Below, one piece after another: positions 20,191 through 32,100 of a stretch of 64,000 nucleotides of DNA. Under the pieces are notes generated by a model. The model saw nothing but the letters and a program-made list of their open reading frames with translations. It was not told where the DNA came from and did not search any database. Each line of letters opens with the position of its first letter. The stretch's first letter is position 1. Source of the stretch: Oscheius onirici (lineage: Eukaryota; Nematoda; Chromadorea; Rhabditida; Rhabditidae); NCBI GenBank assembly GCA_932521025.1, contig OW051472.1:1302001-1366000 (forward strand), in the 5' to 3' direction. Made by a program: the position numbers and the translations under genes.

Positions 20191-23154
20191 AACAAGAGCC
20201 GAATGGCCCACCAAAAGTTGAACTGAGGGTGATGTCAGCTCCAGTGCTGCTGTCTTTAGAAGCAGTTAACCTGGAGATTTATTGAGCTGTTTCTCTTGCC
20301 CCGTACGCTCAATTCGTAGAATACAAATGAGGCGAAACTTCAGAAAACGATACGCCAAACTCCAAATTACATGTCAAAAAGAATTCCACAATGAGTTTTG
20401 TAAAAAAAATTGAACTTTTTGCAAGAGCTGAGGATAACTATTTACAGGTTTGGTAAAACTTGAAATTAGAAGACTAGATATGGCAAGTTTCTGAAAAACA
20501 CTTTCAAAAAAAAACAGTTCAAAATCACAATAACTCCTCAATTGCCAAATTCGGGAGAACAACGGGTCGTTTATCATAACTGAAGACTCGGAAATACTAG
20601 ATATTCTCTGACTATTTACTATCTTTTACCATTGCTCCTTCAGCAAATGAAACTTCCGCCTTTTTCACAAACCCTTAATGCCTAGAGTTTAAAGATTAAA
20701 GAATGCCTCCCGTTCCGGCTAACACTCACCGGGTACTTTCATTAGAGCGAGTCAACCGAGCACTGAATCCATTATGGAGGGTTGATGTTCGTCCGTTTTG
20801 GAAAAAGAGGAGTAAAATGGGCTCATTTTGAGAAAGTAGGGGCAGTGGAAAAAATGGTTCGATTCCAGAAAGTAAGAAGGGATCGAAGAGAAAATGAAGC
20901 TGTCACTCATTCAAAGCCCTCCAGCTCCCATTACCGCGCCAATTTGACGTAAAATCCTTCTGATCTCCGGAGTAATCAAGAGGAAATAAGGGGAAGGCTA
21001 TATAGCATGACGGGATATTAGAAAAGGTGAATAACAAGAAATGGGAGTGGGGAGTTCAAAAAGGTTCGACCACTGTCTCTCAGTCTCTGTCTCGCTGGAA
21101 AGATAATTTGGTGTTTTGTTGTCGAAATGAGGAAACATGTCACGTTTTTTAATTGTAAGACAGCTGCAATTTCCTGTGGGAAGTACTGTGGGAGCAGAGA
21201 CTGATAAGTAAACAACCTACGGTTTGGGATCAAGAATCAGTAACGGTTACTGTCACAGAATTTTACGATTCGAGTCATATTCCAATAGAGAAAATACCTG
21301 ATCTCTGAGACAACTATCCAATCAAAGCCGTTTTACTACTGATGTTTGTCCCTGTTAATGTTGCTGCAAACAACTACAACTGAAGTTTTTTTGCTGTTAC
21401 GAAGTGACAGTAAGTAGAGGACAATAGAAGGTGAGACACTATGAGAAAGGACAATTTCGGAATTCAAAACCCAGGAAAAACTTAGACTAGCAAACTGTGT
21501 GTTTTGTTTCAAAAAATAACCAAAGCTGTTCACTTTCCAGAAATTTCAATATGTCAAGCAAATCTAACGATCTATTTAAAGCGCAATGGTGTCTGTCGTG
21601 GACTGTTTGGATGTTTGTTTGTCCGGGACCTCAAATGGTCGCGACAAGTCAGAAATTGTCAAGATAAGACAATTAGTCTTGAACTTGGAGTAAGAACGAA
21701 GTAGTCATGAGATGTTAGGTTTTGTCAAAGGATTAGTCGATTTGGAAGGGGATCTAGAACTTGAAAAGAATTTACTTCGTACTTCTGAGCCAGGGCGGCG
21801 ACGCCGTCGAAGACGGCTGGTTATTTTTGTAGTACTGATGGAATAGAGACAAATAGAATGTAGTTTGAAAATATTTTTAACCTGAAAAGTGCAATAATCG
21901 ACGAGAAAAAGGATCAAGGAACGGGGGCAAAAGTTGGTGGGAAAATTAAGGGTAATTTGAGATGCTCCTCTTGTCCTTATGACGCCTACTCTTTAGGTGT
22001 GGGAACTTCCGGAAAAGGACAGAGAAACAGAGAGACAGAGGGACAGAGAGAGTGCAATCGACTAAAATAACCCAACACTCCAAACACCTTCAGAAAGAGC
22101 CGGAAGCAATCAGTCCTACACATCGAGACCCATTGAAAAAGTAGGCTAGAAACTTTTGAACGCTCGAAGATCCTGAGAACTCTATAACGAGGATTTCAGC
22201 AGATGTTCCCACGATTTCTCTTCTCGAGCTTTGAACTTTTAGAGGGAAATTTGGAGCGGATGTACAACTGAAATTGAACTTGGAGTGCAGAGAGACATTG
22301 TGATAGATTATGAGTCAGAGACTTCTGACAGAGAGACTGACTCACAGGATTGACGTTGCATGTCCCAGACTCCAAATTATTACCTTCTCGTACCCAATTT
22401 TGCACAAAAAGGCCATGTTATTCACAAATGGTCAGAGATCTTTGTACCCTTCAATGAAAATTTCGGGGAACTAGAAAACAAGGAAGTGGGTGTTTGAGGT
22501 TGCACAACTGGTCAATGAGAGCAGAGCGAGAGAGTCTGCCTAACTGGATTCTGGGTCACCAGCCTCGATTTGGAAGATTGGTAGTCCTGGATGGGAGGAA
22601 ACTGGACGTAAATTTAGGACGGTCTCTCCGTTTCTCTGTCCCTCTGTTCATCAACCATTCATTTCAGAAGGTCGACATTCTGGGCAGGAGTATCTCTTCT
22701 CACGAAGCGTTTGGGAGATGAAGGGAAGGAGGACGAGGATCTGAAATCTCTAATGACTGAAAAATTTCAAAATTTACGAAAATGAGAAGACGCATGATTT
22801 GAGAGATTTGATGAAGCTCAGTGTTTAAAAAGAAAAGTCAGGGTAGGAAAGCTGTAAAACTAATTGAAATAGGGGTTTTTTTTTTTTTTTTTTGTACGAA
22901 ACTTAAATTTGCTTTGCGGATTCATCTTCTTTTGCTTAAATTTTTTCTGTATTAGCTGGTATTTGTTCACAATGGCTGGGAAAACACAAAAAACCCATAG
23001 AAAAAGCGTGCTGAATTTCTTTTGCCCGCCGCACTGAAGGCAATTTTTTTCCCAGCCGGTCCAAGCGCACATGTCTAGTCCCACTGATCTGTATTCTCTA
23101 AGCACTCCCAGCCAATAAAATCCCCTTTCCATCGTCTCTCTCCATCCAGTCAAC

Positions 23155-23426
23155 ATGCGCCTTCTTCTCCTGGTCAGTCCCTTCATATCCTCGCTGATAA
23201 TTTTCAGATTCTTATGATCGTTGCCCTTGCCGCTTCTGATTGGTGCTCTAGCAACAACGACTGCATTCCTCCCGCATTCTGCAATGAAGATGATTATTGT
23301 GTATATTGGGACTATGCTGGATTCTCCGACTCTCGCAGACAATGTTATTCGAAGTGCCTGAAAGTTAATCCGCAATCGCCACAGCGCTGCATGGCTCAGT
23401 GTGATGCGCAGATTCCTGATTCTTAA
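23155..23426 (+). CDS. Secreted Cys-rich peptide, six-codon-first-exon family (member 1)
   Basis: Exon 1 is only ATG CGC CTT CTT CTC CTG (MRLLLL), then GTCAGT. Exon 2 starts after an intron of about 35 nt ending TTTTCAG and continues ILMIVALAASDWCSSNNDC. The mature peptide has cysteines in the pattern C-x5-C-x5-C-x5-C, then CYSKC and CMAQC, about 60 residues in all, ending IPDS at TAA 23426. The 3' UTR has GGTCAAATAAATTTGTTCTTGGG, nearly identical to that of member 5 at 28.5 kb, so the two are recent duplicates. It is secreted; target unknown. Confidence 0.8.
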
Positions 23427-23760
23427 TTTTACCATGGTCAAATAAATTTGTTCTTGGGAACCTCTTGCCTGACGGACTGTCCCTCTCTCTTTCTGTCCAG
23501 CATAATATTTTGGAACACAGACGGATCTATTGCCTTGCCTAGTGATAAACATGAGGACAGTAATCAACAGCAGCAAGAGACACATCTCGAAGGGGAAACA
23601 GTCAGATTTTCGTAGAATTTTTTTGGGTTGGTATTCAGAAAAATGTTTGGGGCAGAGCCAGAAAAATAAAGAGACAGAGACAGAATCTGAAACAACAGCT
23701 AAAAAACCAAGAGTCGCGATTGTATTTTTTATTAGTTCCATTAGGTCTACTAGATTTGTT

Positions 23761-24105
23761 CTATTCGTTGGTGGGAGATCCGGTCTTCTTCGATCCGGCT
23801 GTGCTACCGGTCTCCTGCGTTTCGACCGTATCAGCGGCATCGTAGCGAGTCGTGTCGTGGTCCAGCTCGGCTAAAAGTCTTTCCATGCGCTCTTCATCCA
23901 GTCGACGGCCACTCTTGTCCATGCTCGCTTCCATTTTCGGGCTCTCGACAGCCTCCAGCGTGTCATCTTCGTCGCTTTTCGACTGGTAGTAGCCGGAAGC
24001 GATTTTCGTCTTCTTCGACTCTTCCAGCTGTATCATCTTCTTCTCTTTTGCGCTCTCCGTCGGTAGCATGACGCACGGGTAGTCGGCGAGCTTCTGTTCC
24101 GGCAT
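23761..24105 (-). CDS. Small acidic, Glu/Ser/Thr-rich protein of unknown function
   Basis: An intact frame from ATG 24105 to the stop at 23761, 114 residues. It is highly charged (KSDEDDTLEAVESPKM, DEERMERLLAELDHDTTRYD) and low in hydrophobic residues, so probably disordered. Third codon positions are strongly G/C, as in the coiled-coil gene at 1070 and the gene at 39484, against an AT-rich background. A TTTTGCAG acceptor lies 7 bases before the ATG. The stop of the upstream secreted-peptide gene is only about 70 bases away, which would fit an operon with trans-splicing, but that is inference. Confidence 0.6.
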   Translation of the reverse strand: MPEQKLADYPCVMLPTESAKEKKMIQLEESKKTKIASGYYQSKSDEDDTLEAVESPKMEASMDKSGRRLDEERMERLLAELDHDTTRYDAADTVETQETGSTAGSKKTGSPTNE

Positions 24106-24175
24106 TGGAGCTTCTGCAAAATGGAGAGGGTTACTGTCTGTCCTTGATCTTCCAGAAGATTTTCAGAGAAACCTT

Positions 24176-24477
24176 TTATTTAAAAGGGAAACAGTTCTGA
24201 TCGCAGAAGACGTAGTCTCCGTACTTGATTATCCCAGTTTCTAGACCCTCCAAGCACCATTTGCAAGCGGGATCATACGTTTTGCTAAGAGCATTGACTG
24301 CACAGACTGGCGGTCCTTTGTCCTTGACGCAGACCTCATCCTTCTTACAGTAGCTATGACCACAGGTTATGAGGACTTCTTGCTCAGACTGTGAGAAAAC
24401 GAGAGTGACGACGGCAACAATCTAGAGTTCAGCAGCTGAGAGATAGAGTAAGGGCCTACCAGTAGGAAGAGACGCAT
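24176..24477 (-). CDS. Secreted Cys-rich peptide, six-codon-first-exon family (member 2)
   Basis: Exon 1 is MRLFLL (ATG 24477), followed by GTAGGC and an intron ending CTCTAG at about 24422. Exon 2 gives IVAVVTLVFSQSEQEVLITC and a mature part with CGHSYCKKDEVC, CAV, CKWC and CDQNCFPFK, stop TAA at 24176. The predicted signal cleavage is after VFSQ. Eight cysteines allow four disulfides. Orientation is opposite to members 1 and 3, which lie on either side within 1.3 kb. Confidence 0.8.
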
Positions 24478-24747
24478 TTTGACTGGTTCTCAGATGGAAA
24501 TCATAGAATTTGAAGTGGGGTTTCTTATTAGTATTCAATCATTTTGCAGACAGTCTAGACCATCAACCCTTTTGAAGCAAAAGATCGAAAAGGGGGAAAG
24601 ACTGAGGGACAGAGAGACAGACAGATAGACAGAGGGACAGAGAGAGATATAGATTTTCTAGGCAGTCTGCTTGTCCATTCCTCCGATCTCATTTTCCCAC
24701 AAAGTCTAGCAATAAAAGGCCACGTTCGCTCTCTAGTTCCCACAAAG

Positions 24748-25069
24748 ATGCGCCTTCTCCTACTGGTACGTTTCTATCCATACACTTTTCCAGTTTCAGT
24801 TCGTTCTCGTCATCTCTCTGAACCTAGCTTTATCCCAGCTGAGGATTTGCAAAACTGACAAGGACTGTAGTCGCGTTTTCGGCACAAATAACCAGTTGAG
24901 ATGCGTTAACAGCCAGTGCAAACTTCCACTTAAAACAAGACGTGTACGTGAAACCGAGACCCTTGTCCGTAAGAAGCGCTGGTGTCCTGCTCACTGTTTC
25001 ACAAAGAAGGGAAGCAAGAGAGTCAAAGACGATTGGTGCGTCTACGTCTGTAGCTGGGATCAGAACTAA
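24748..25069 (+). CDS. Secreted Cys-rich peptide, six-codon-first-exon family (member 3)
   Basis: Exon 1 is MRLLLL (ATG 24748), donor GTACGT; exon 2 begins at 24800 after TTTCAG with FVLVISLNLALSQLRICK. The mature part has CKTDKDC, CVNSQC, then a basic stretch (KTRRVRETETLVRKKR, possible furin-type cleavage at RKKR) and CPAHC, CVYVC, ending SWDQN at TAA 25069. A dibasic processing site would release a C-terminal Cys-rich peptide. No known family is recognised. Confidence 0.8.
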
Positions 25070-25149
25070 CTTCTTCTCTATTTTTCTCGAATAAATTAGC
25101 TGACTGACCCTGTTTTCCTGTCTTTCTGTCTCTCTTTCTCTTTGATCAG

Positions 25150-25695
25150 ATAAAAAAGAACTGAACTGACATTTCACTTGACTCTTCTTCTGTTCCTTGG
25201 CGCTCTTCTTCTCTTCCACTCGGCTCGTCTCCTTCGACTTGATCCCGAGGACCTTCTTCTTCATGACGGGGACAGTCGGACTCGAGCCACTTTCGCTCCT
25301 CCGTCTCTCTTGACCGACGATCCCGATGGCGACGGATTCCTGTTCGAAGCGATGGAAGTTGTAGGCGTCCAGATTGCCCTCGGCTTTGTCTTCGGAGTCC
25401 TCGTCTTCTTGGTCTCTTTCCTGCAGCAGACGTAGGCCGCAAGTGGAAGGTAGACGACGACGAATAGACTCCAGACGAGAGCCAACATCTTTTGTCGCGA
25501 GTCTTGGGGCTTCCCCCGGAAGACTTCTAGCCAAGCGACCGGTCCAGACAAGTTTGCACTGTCCTCTGGAACAGTAGTGGAACTTGCGGCAGTCTCTTTT
25601 TACGGCTCTGGGAAGAGACAGTAGTGAGCAGGAGAAAGATCTGAATGGCTTGGGTTGAGGAACAGAGTCGTTCTGACCAGAAGGAAAAGACGCAT
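25150..25695 (-). pseudogene. Six-codon-first-exon gene with a conflict of reading frames downstream
   Basis: ATG 25695 reads MRLFLL followed by a GTCAGA donor and a TTCCCAG acceptor near 25608, as in the secreted family. The following sequence has a Cys-bearing frame (DCRKFHYCSRGQCKLVWT). Another frame holds a clear membrane helix (MLALVWSLFVVVYLPLAAYV) with a basic tail. The first frame then regains strongly G/C-ending codons (EGNLDAYNFHRFEQES...) with a Lys/Glu-rich tail. No single frame joins them. This is either a frameshifted gene, two overlapping genes, or a sequencing indel. The helix-plus-charged-tail plan resembles the protein at 54276-54960. Confidence 0.45.
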
Positions 25696-25877
25696 GCTGA
25701 CAAGATGAGGTGATAGTGGGAAGGAAGTTTTTATTGGCAATTGGGAGAGGAAAATGTGGGAGAGTTTAGGGAAACCGATCAGTAGAACAGAACTGAACTG
25801 TCCTCTGTCCTCTGTCTCTCTTCTGTAAGAATCACTTTAGTTTCGGCAGGCTCATTAGATCCTTCATTTTTCTTTGA

Positions 25878-27791
<1,914 letters not shown>

Positions 27792-28096
27792 TCTGAAAGG
27801 TCAGACAATAGAAAAGAAAAAGAAAAAGAGGAAAAGAAGGCCTGGAACGGAGATCTGATGCAAACTGAGAGAGTCGGCCGCCCAATTAGTTCTGAGAGAA
27901 TGACCCGCAGTGATAAGACAGACAGACTCCCCAGTCGAGCGACAGTTCGATGTGTGATAGGCGCGAAGGTCATTTTTAGCGGGGTTTTTTGCATGAGACA
28001 TTGGAGAGAGACAGACCGAAGGTTTTCATAGGTATTCAGAAAAAACAAGCGGAAAGTCGCAGAAATTAGTCCAAACAGCAACTGATGCCTGTACCT

Positions 28097-28306
28097 TCAG
28101 TCTCCTTTTCTCTTTACTGTTGCAGTACACAAATGACATTTAAAATTCCGTAGTCGATCAGTACCACTGAGACATGGATTCTCACCAAATTCACGCCAGT
28201 CTTCACAGAATAGTGTCCCGGAGGACGAGGCAGCGATGAGAACAAAGATCTGGGAAAAATGCAGAAAACTTTGAGTTCTCACTTCCACGAATATGAGTTT
28301 TGTGCA
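28097..28306 (-). CDS. Candidate small secreted Cys-containing peptide
   Basis: The minus-strand exon after a TTCCCAG acceptor (near 28253) reads IFVLIAASSSGTLFCEDW, then ENPCLSG, KCHLC and ends VKRKGD near 28097. The hydrophobic start resembles exon 2 of the neighbouring secreted peptides. The first exon is unclear: the ATG at 28306 (MHKTHIRG) does not join in phase with the obvious GTGAGA donor. It could be a diverged or decayed family member. Confidence 0.35.
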   Translation of the reverse strand, partial: CTKLIFVEVRTQSFLHFSQIFVLIAASSSGTLFCEDWREFGENPCLSGTDRLRNFKCHLCTATVKRKGD

Positions 28307-28527
28307 TGGTGAAAGACTGTATTAGAGGGTATTTATGGGCGACTGCGACAAATGATTAGTGGAAAATTATTTTGGTAGGGAAAACAGATGATAGGGGCAA
28401 AAAAATCCAATGGTGTTCCCTGATCTGTCTCTTTGACCTTTCTCACACCTCCCTCGTCCTTACCAATAAAACTCCCTCTCCCATATAATAAAGCTCCCCT
28501 GATTGTCCTTTCCCTCATCCAGTCATC

Positions 28528-28832
28528 ATGCTTCTTCTCCTACTGGTCAGTCTTTTAATCGTCTCATCCCTGAACATCGTCAGATCCTGGTGCTCGTCTC
28601 GATCGTCGCTGCTGACCCCTCCGGAAAATCGTGCACCCATGACAAAGAGTGTGAATCACTATACATTCTTCCCTACTATTGTCAAAAAGGAAAGTGCAAA
28701 TTCATGCACATTAAAAAGAGCGTCTTTGGCAGGACAAAATGGAATAGCGAATGCTACAAGAAGTGTGGTACTTGGACGTCCGCTCGCAGCTACCGCTCGT
28801 GCATTAACAGATGCAGAGGAATTTACGACTAG
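28528..28832 (+). CDS. Secreted Cys-rich peptide, six-codon-first-exon family (member 5)
   Basis: Exon 1 is MLLLLL (ATG 28528), donor GTCAGT as in member 1; exon 2 after ATCGTCAG reads ILVLVSIVAADPSGKSCTHD. The mature peptide contains CTHDKEC, YYCQKGKC, then CYKKC and SCINRC, ending RGIYD at TAG 28832. Its 5' flank (CATCCAGTCA) and its 3' UTR (GTCAAATAAATATGTTCTTGGG) match member 1, showing duplication of the whole transcription unit. It is secreted; target unknown. Confidence 0.8.
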
Positions 28833-29130
28833 AGTACCAATTGGTCAAATAAATATGTTCTTGGGATTTTGCTTGTTGTCTGTTTGAAACATTATGAGAC
28901 AGAGAGACAGAGACCTGTCCCACAAATTTCGCTCATGCTCTTCACATGCTCTCCACACCCAGAAAATCTTCTATTTGATCTGTCGTCACTTTCAAAAAAA
29001 CCAAGTTTGCTTTTCAATAAAAGCCCGTTCAAAGTTGTGAGATCAGTAGTCGAATGTTTATTACGAGGGGGACCAATACCAGTCATTGTATACCAGTCAT
29101 GGGGTGGGCTTTGCAAGCGAAAGGAAACGT
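28833..29130. other. Spacer between a secreted peptide gene and the K+ channel
   Basis: AATAAA near 28852 is the likely poly-A signal of the plus-strand peptide. The rest has only short frames without features. No gene is supported. Confidence 0.4.
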
Positions 29131-32100
29131 CTAGAATGAGATCCTGGAGCCCATGGATTCCTCGTCCACCGTCTCCATTATCACTGCTGGGAACTCGATG
29201 TAGTTGGGTATACTGAAAAGGGGAAAATTAGTCGAGTCTGTCTTTCTGTTTTCCTCTCTGACTCTGTCGCTCTCCCTCCCTTTCCTAGTCACCTCGTCTT
29301 TCCCGCCAAAACTCAAATGTACTTGTCAAGATCTTGTCAACTTTACTTTGTTTTCAACTTGTCAAGTTTAAGACAGCTTGTTCACTTCCAAGCGACTTCA
29401 GTAGCCATAGCAACAGCGTCAGGAACACCTCGTCTTCTTCGCTTCTCTCAGGTCAGCAATTTTTACTTTTCTTGCAGTAGTCGTTTCAAACAGTAGCGCC
29501 ACCCATATTTTTTGCCTTTTTGTCATGGAATTGAGACGGCAAAAACAGGCAGCTTGCTCGTGAATCCGCCACTTGCTTGCAGCTATCGTCAAGATGGTTC
29601 GTCTGTGCTCAGTCTTCCCGGCTTTGAGGGCACTTCCTTGAATCCACAGCGGTGTTTGGTATAGTTCTTGGAAACCCTCGGGCCGTTAGGGAAGACTGAA
29701 AGTGCTTTTTCTAGCGCGTGAAATTATTAATTTTAGAGAGAGAGATTGACAGAAGTAGATCTACTTTTCAAATATTTTTGTTGTCGGCAATTTTCAGCAA
29801 CGGATCCTGACAACAATCTTGAGGAAGAGTACAAGACCGGAATCTGAGGCTGCTGACGGAAGAGACTCTGCCCAAGACTGGCAAGGACGCTTCAGGCAAT
29901 GTCAAGAGAGTCAATCAAGCCAGAGGGAAGCGGAATAATGACTGACCACGAGCTAGATTAGACCCGTTTTCTGGCAACGTCGACGCCTTTGGACAGAGTG
30001 CAGTTGCCGTTCATTCGGAGCAATATGGACTATCCAAGGTCAGTGGAACCGTTCTTTTGGAGCTACAGACGTAAAAGCTCTGTATGCTTTTCTGTGTTCA
30101 GTATTTCTTAGGCTCTTAGCCAGTTTCTGGATCGGTTTCAGTGTGCGTATCACCCTTTCTCACATCTCTGACTCTCCGCAGTCCCGTAGTACTTCTAGCT
30201 GTTCCGTACTGAATCCTCTTGTTCCCCTTTCTCCTACTGTCCTGTACTGTTACCTTACGATCCAGCTACTGTTCAGTACTGTGCCCTACTGACCTCACCT
30301 GATTTTCCCATACTGTCTTTTACTGTTTCCCTTTTCTCTTACTGTCCCCACTATTCCTCTTCTGTATCGTACTGTTTCTGCTATCGTTCTACTGACTCAT
30401 ACTTGCCAGCCTTTTCCCCTGCCGTTCTACAGTTGCTTACTGCTCCTACAACTCTCCTACTGACCCATACTGTTCCCTGCTTCTTTCTTAGTGACTCATA
30501 CCGTTTCCCTGTCCCTCTGTACTCTCCTACTGTTCTCATTACTCTCCTACTGGTTTGTACTGTGTCCATCTACTCTTCAACCATTCCCTTGCCTCTTTGT
30601 ACTCTGTTTTCCAGTTCCTTTTCTGTTTTCCCCTTACTCACGGTTCCGTCTCATCAAAAAGGCTGTAGTCGACTTCATACTTGCACAGCTTCTCATTCAA
30701 AAAGACCATATTCTTGAACCTCCTTCCCCACAAGATTTCGTCTGGTAAAAACGATGCTCTTGCTTGTATACTCGCTCCAGTAGTCTCATCCGTTCCTTCA
30801 ACTATCATGATCAGTTCAAAGTCCATGTGCTGAAAAGTTTGTTACTGTCCTCGAAATGTGCAAAAAGTACCAAAATTTCGAGTCTCGATTTTCCGAAAAA
30901 TGGCGATTTTGAGTCGATAATGTGTCGAAGAGTTATTGGCCAGAGCAGGAGAACTGGATCGTAGCCGACTTTGATTTCTCTCAGTCCCAAAAGTTCTCGC
31001 TTTCCGCACTGAAACAGAGAATACTAATGAGCGAGACAGGCCTTTGAAATGGTCTCAATTCTCCCAGTTTTCTCCGCCAGAATGCGTCTTTTCGTCCTCG
31101 TAAGTCTTTCTAGAACTTTCTGTACGAAAATCTAGGTTCTTTTGTCTTCAAGCCTCGTTTTTGGGAAACCTGGAAAGTCCTGCAAGGAGCCGGTCAATTG
31201 TCTGGATAGAGCAGAGACCTGCTGGAGGGGAAGATGCGTTCAAAAGTGTAACTACAGTCATGAATGCTACTCGGAGTGCCGCTGTCATTCTCATCACTGT
31301 GTGAATAGTGAGAAGAGGAACTGTCCCGTGACTAGGAGTGCCAAAAATGGGAATCTGTTCTGGTGAGAATGTTTCTGCTAATTTCCCCAATGAATAATTC
31401 CAAAACGGATCGATTGCTTTTCAATGGAGCTACCAGTTTATCCCTAAGGAACTGGTCAGATCTACAGTAGTACAGCAGAAACTGCTGAGTAGGACTGGAG
31501 TAGTCTTGAATCTGCTGTAGTTTCAGTTTTTGGGCTACAGTATACCTATAGAAACTAGTCTAGATGGTCCCATATGTGAGTAAATGATAGTCTTCAGGAG
31601 AGAGTATAGTCGGGCACAGTTTTTAACTACAGTATACCTTTAAATACCTACAGGTAGTCTAGATTGTTCTAGCTCTGGTAAGAGTATGAGTAACTGAGAG
31701 TGTTCTGGAGAGAGAGAGTATAGTCGGACAAGCATATTCTGTCACTGTCATCAGTCAGAACGAGTTTTCTGTGTAGGTATGAATCTAAGGGACTGAGACA
31801 GACTGTGAGACTATTTAGCTACCCAGATGTTCAGACGGTTTTGTTAGAGTCGAGAGTACTGAGTACTCTTCTAATGAAAACCACTAGAATTGAGAGTTTT
31901 GAGAGTTTCTGTTAGCTTTCTAGACTGATGAGAGTCTATATGAGACAGACTGGGGTCAGAACTGTTTGAGGAAACGGTAGAATGTGAAAGACTGAACTCT
32001 CTGAAGTTCTAGCGAGGCTCCTGATGAGCATGCTGTAGGAATCCTGACTCACCTCTGTCCTACAAGTAGCATAAAACAGCTTGACCATGCTGCCAGAGAA

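Larger units (their letters stand above)
16870..22860. other. Gene-poor, repeat-rich stretch
   Basis: Apart from the elements listed separately, I find no exon chain with a recognisable product over about 6 kb. Frames on both strands are short and mostly run through simple repeats (CTGTCCCTCTGTCTC) or palindromic elements. Weak candidates are the minus-strand cysteine-bearing exon at 18437-18590 and a short minus-strand frame at 22196-22405, neither convincing. The stretch may hold non-coding genes that cannot be seen by eye. Confidence 0.45.

Noticed and set aside
22860-23840. A minus-strand open frame of about 980 bases
   Set aside because: Its reading runs antisense through the exons of secreted peptide member 1 and a poly-T tract, with no domain. 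Only its segment near 23500-23563 (MCLLLLLITVL) hints at a decayed member of the peptide family, without a GT donor.
24555-24743. Minus-strand frame over the promoter of secreted peptide member 3
   Set aside because: It is antisense to a clear gene start and consists largely of repeat-derived SLSVPLSIC.
30403-30748. Leu/Ser/Pro-rich plus-strand frames
   Set aside because: They read through pyrimidine-rich simple DNA (TACTGTCCCTTT) inside the last K+ channel intron and over the channel exon in antisense.
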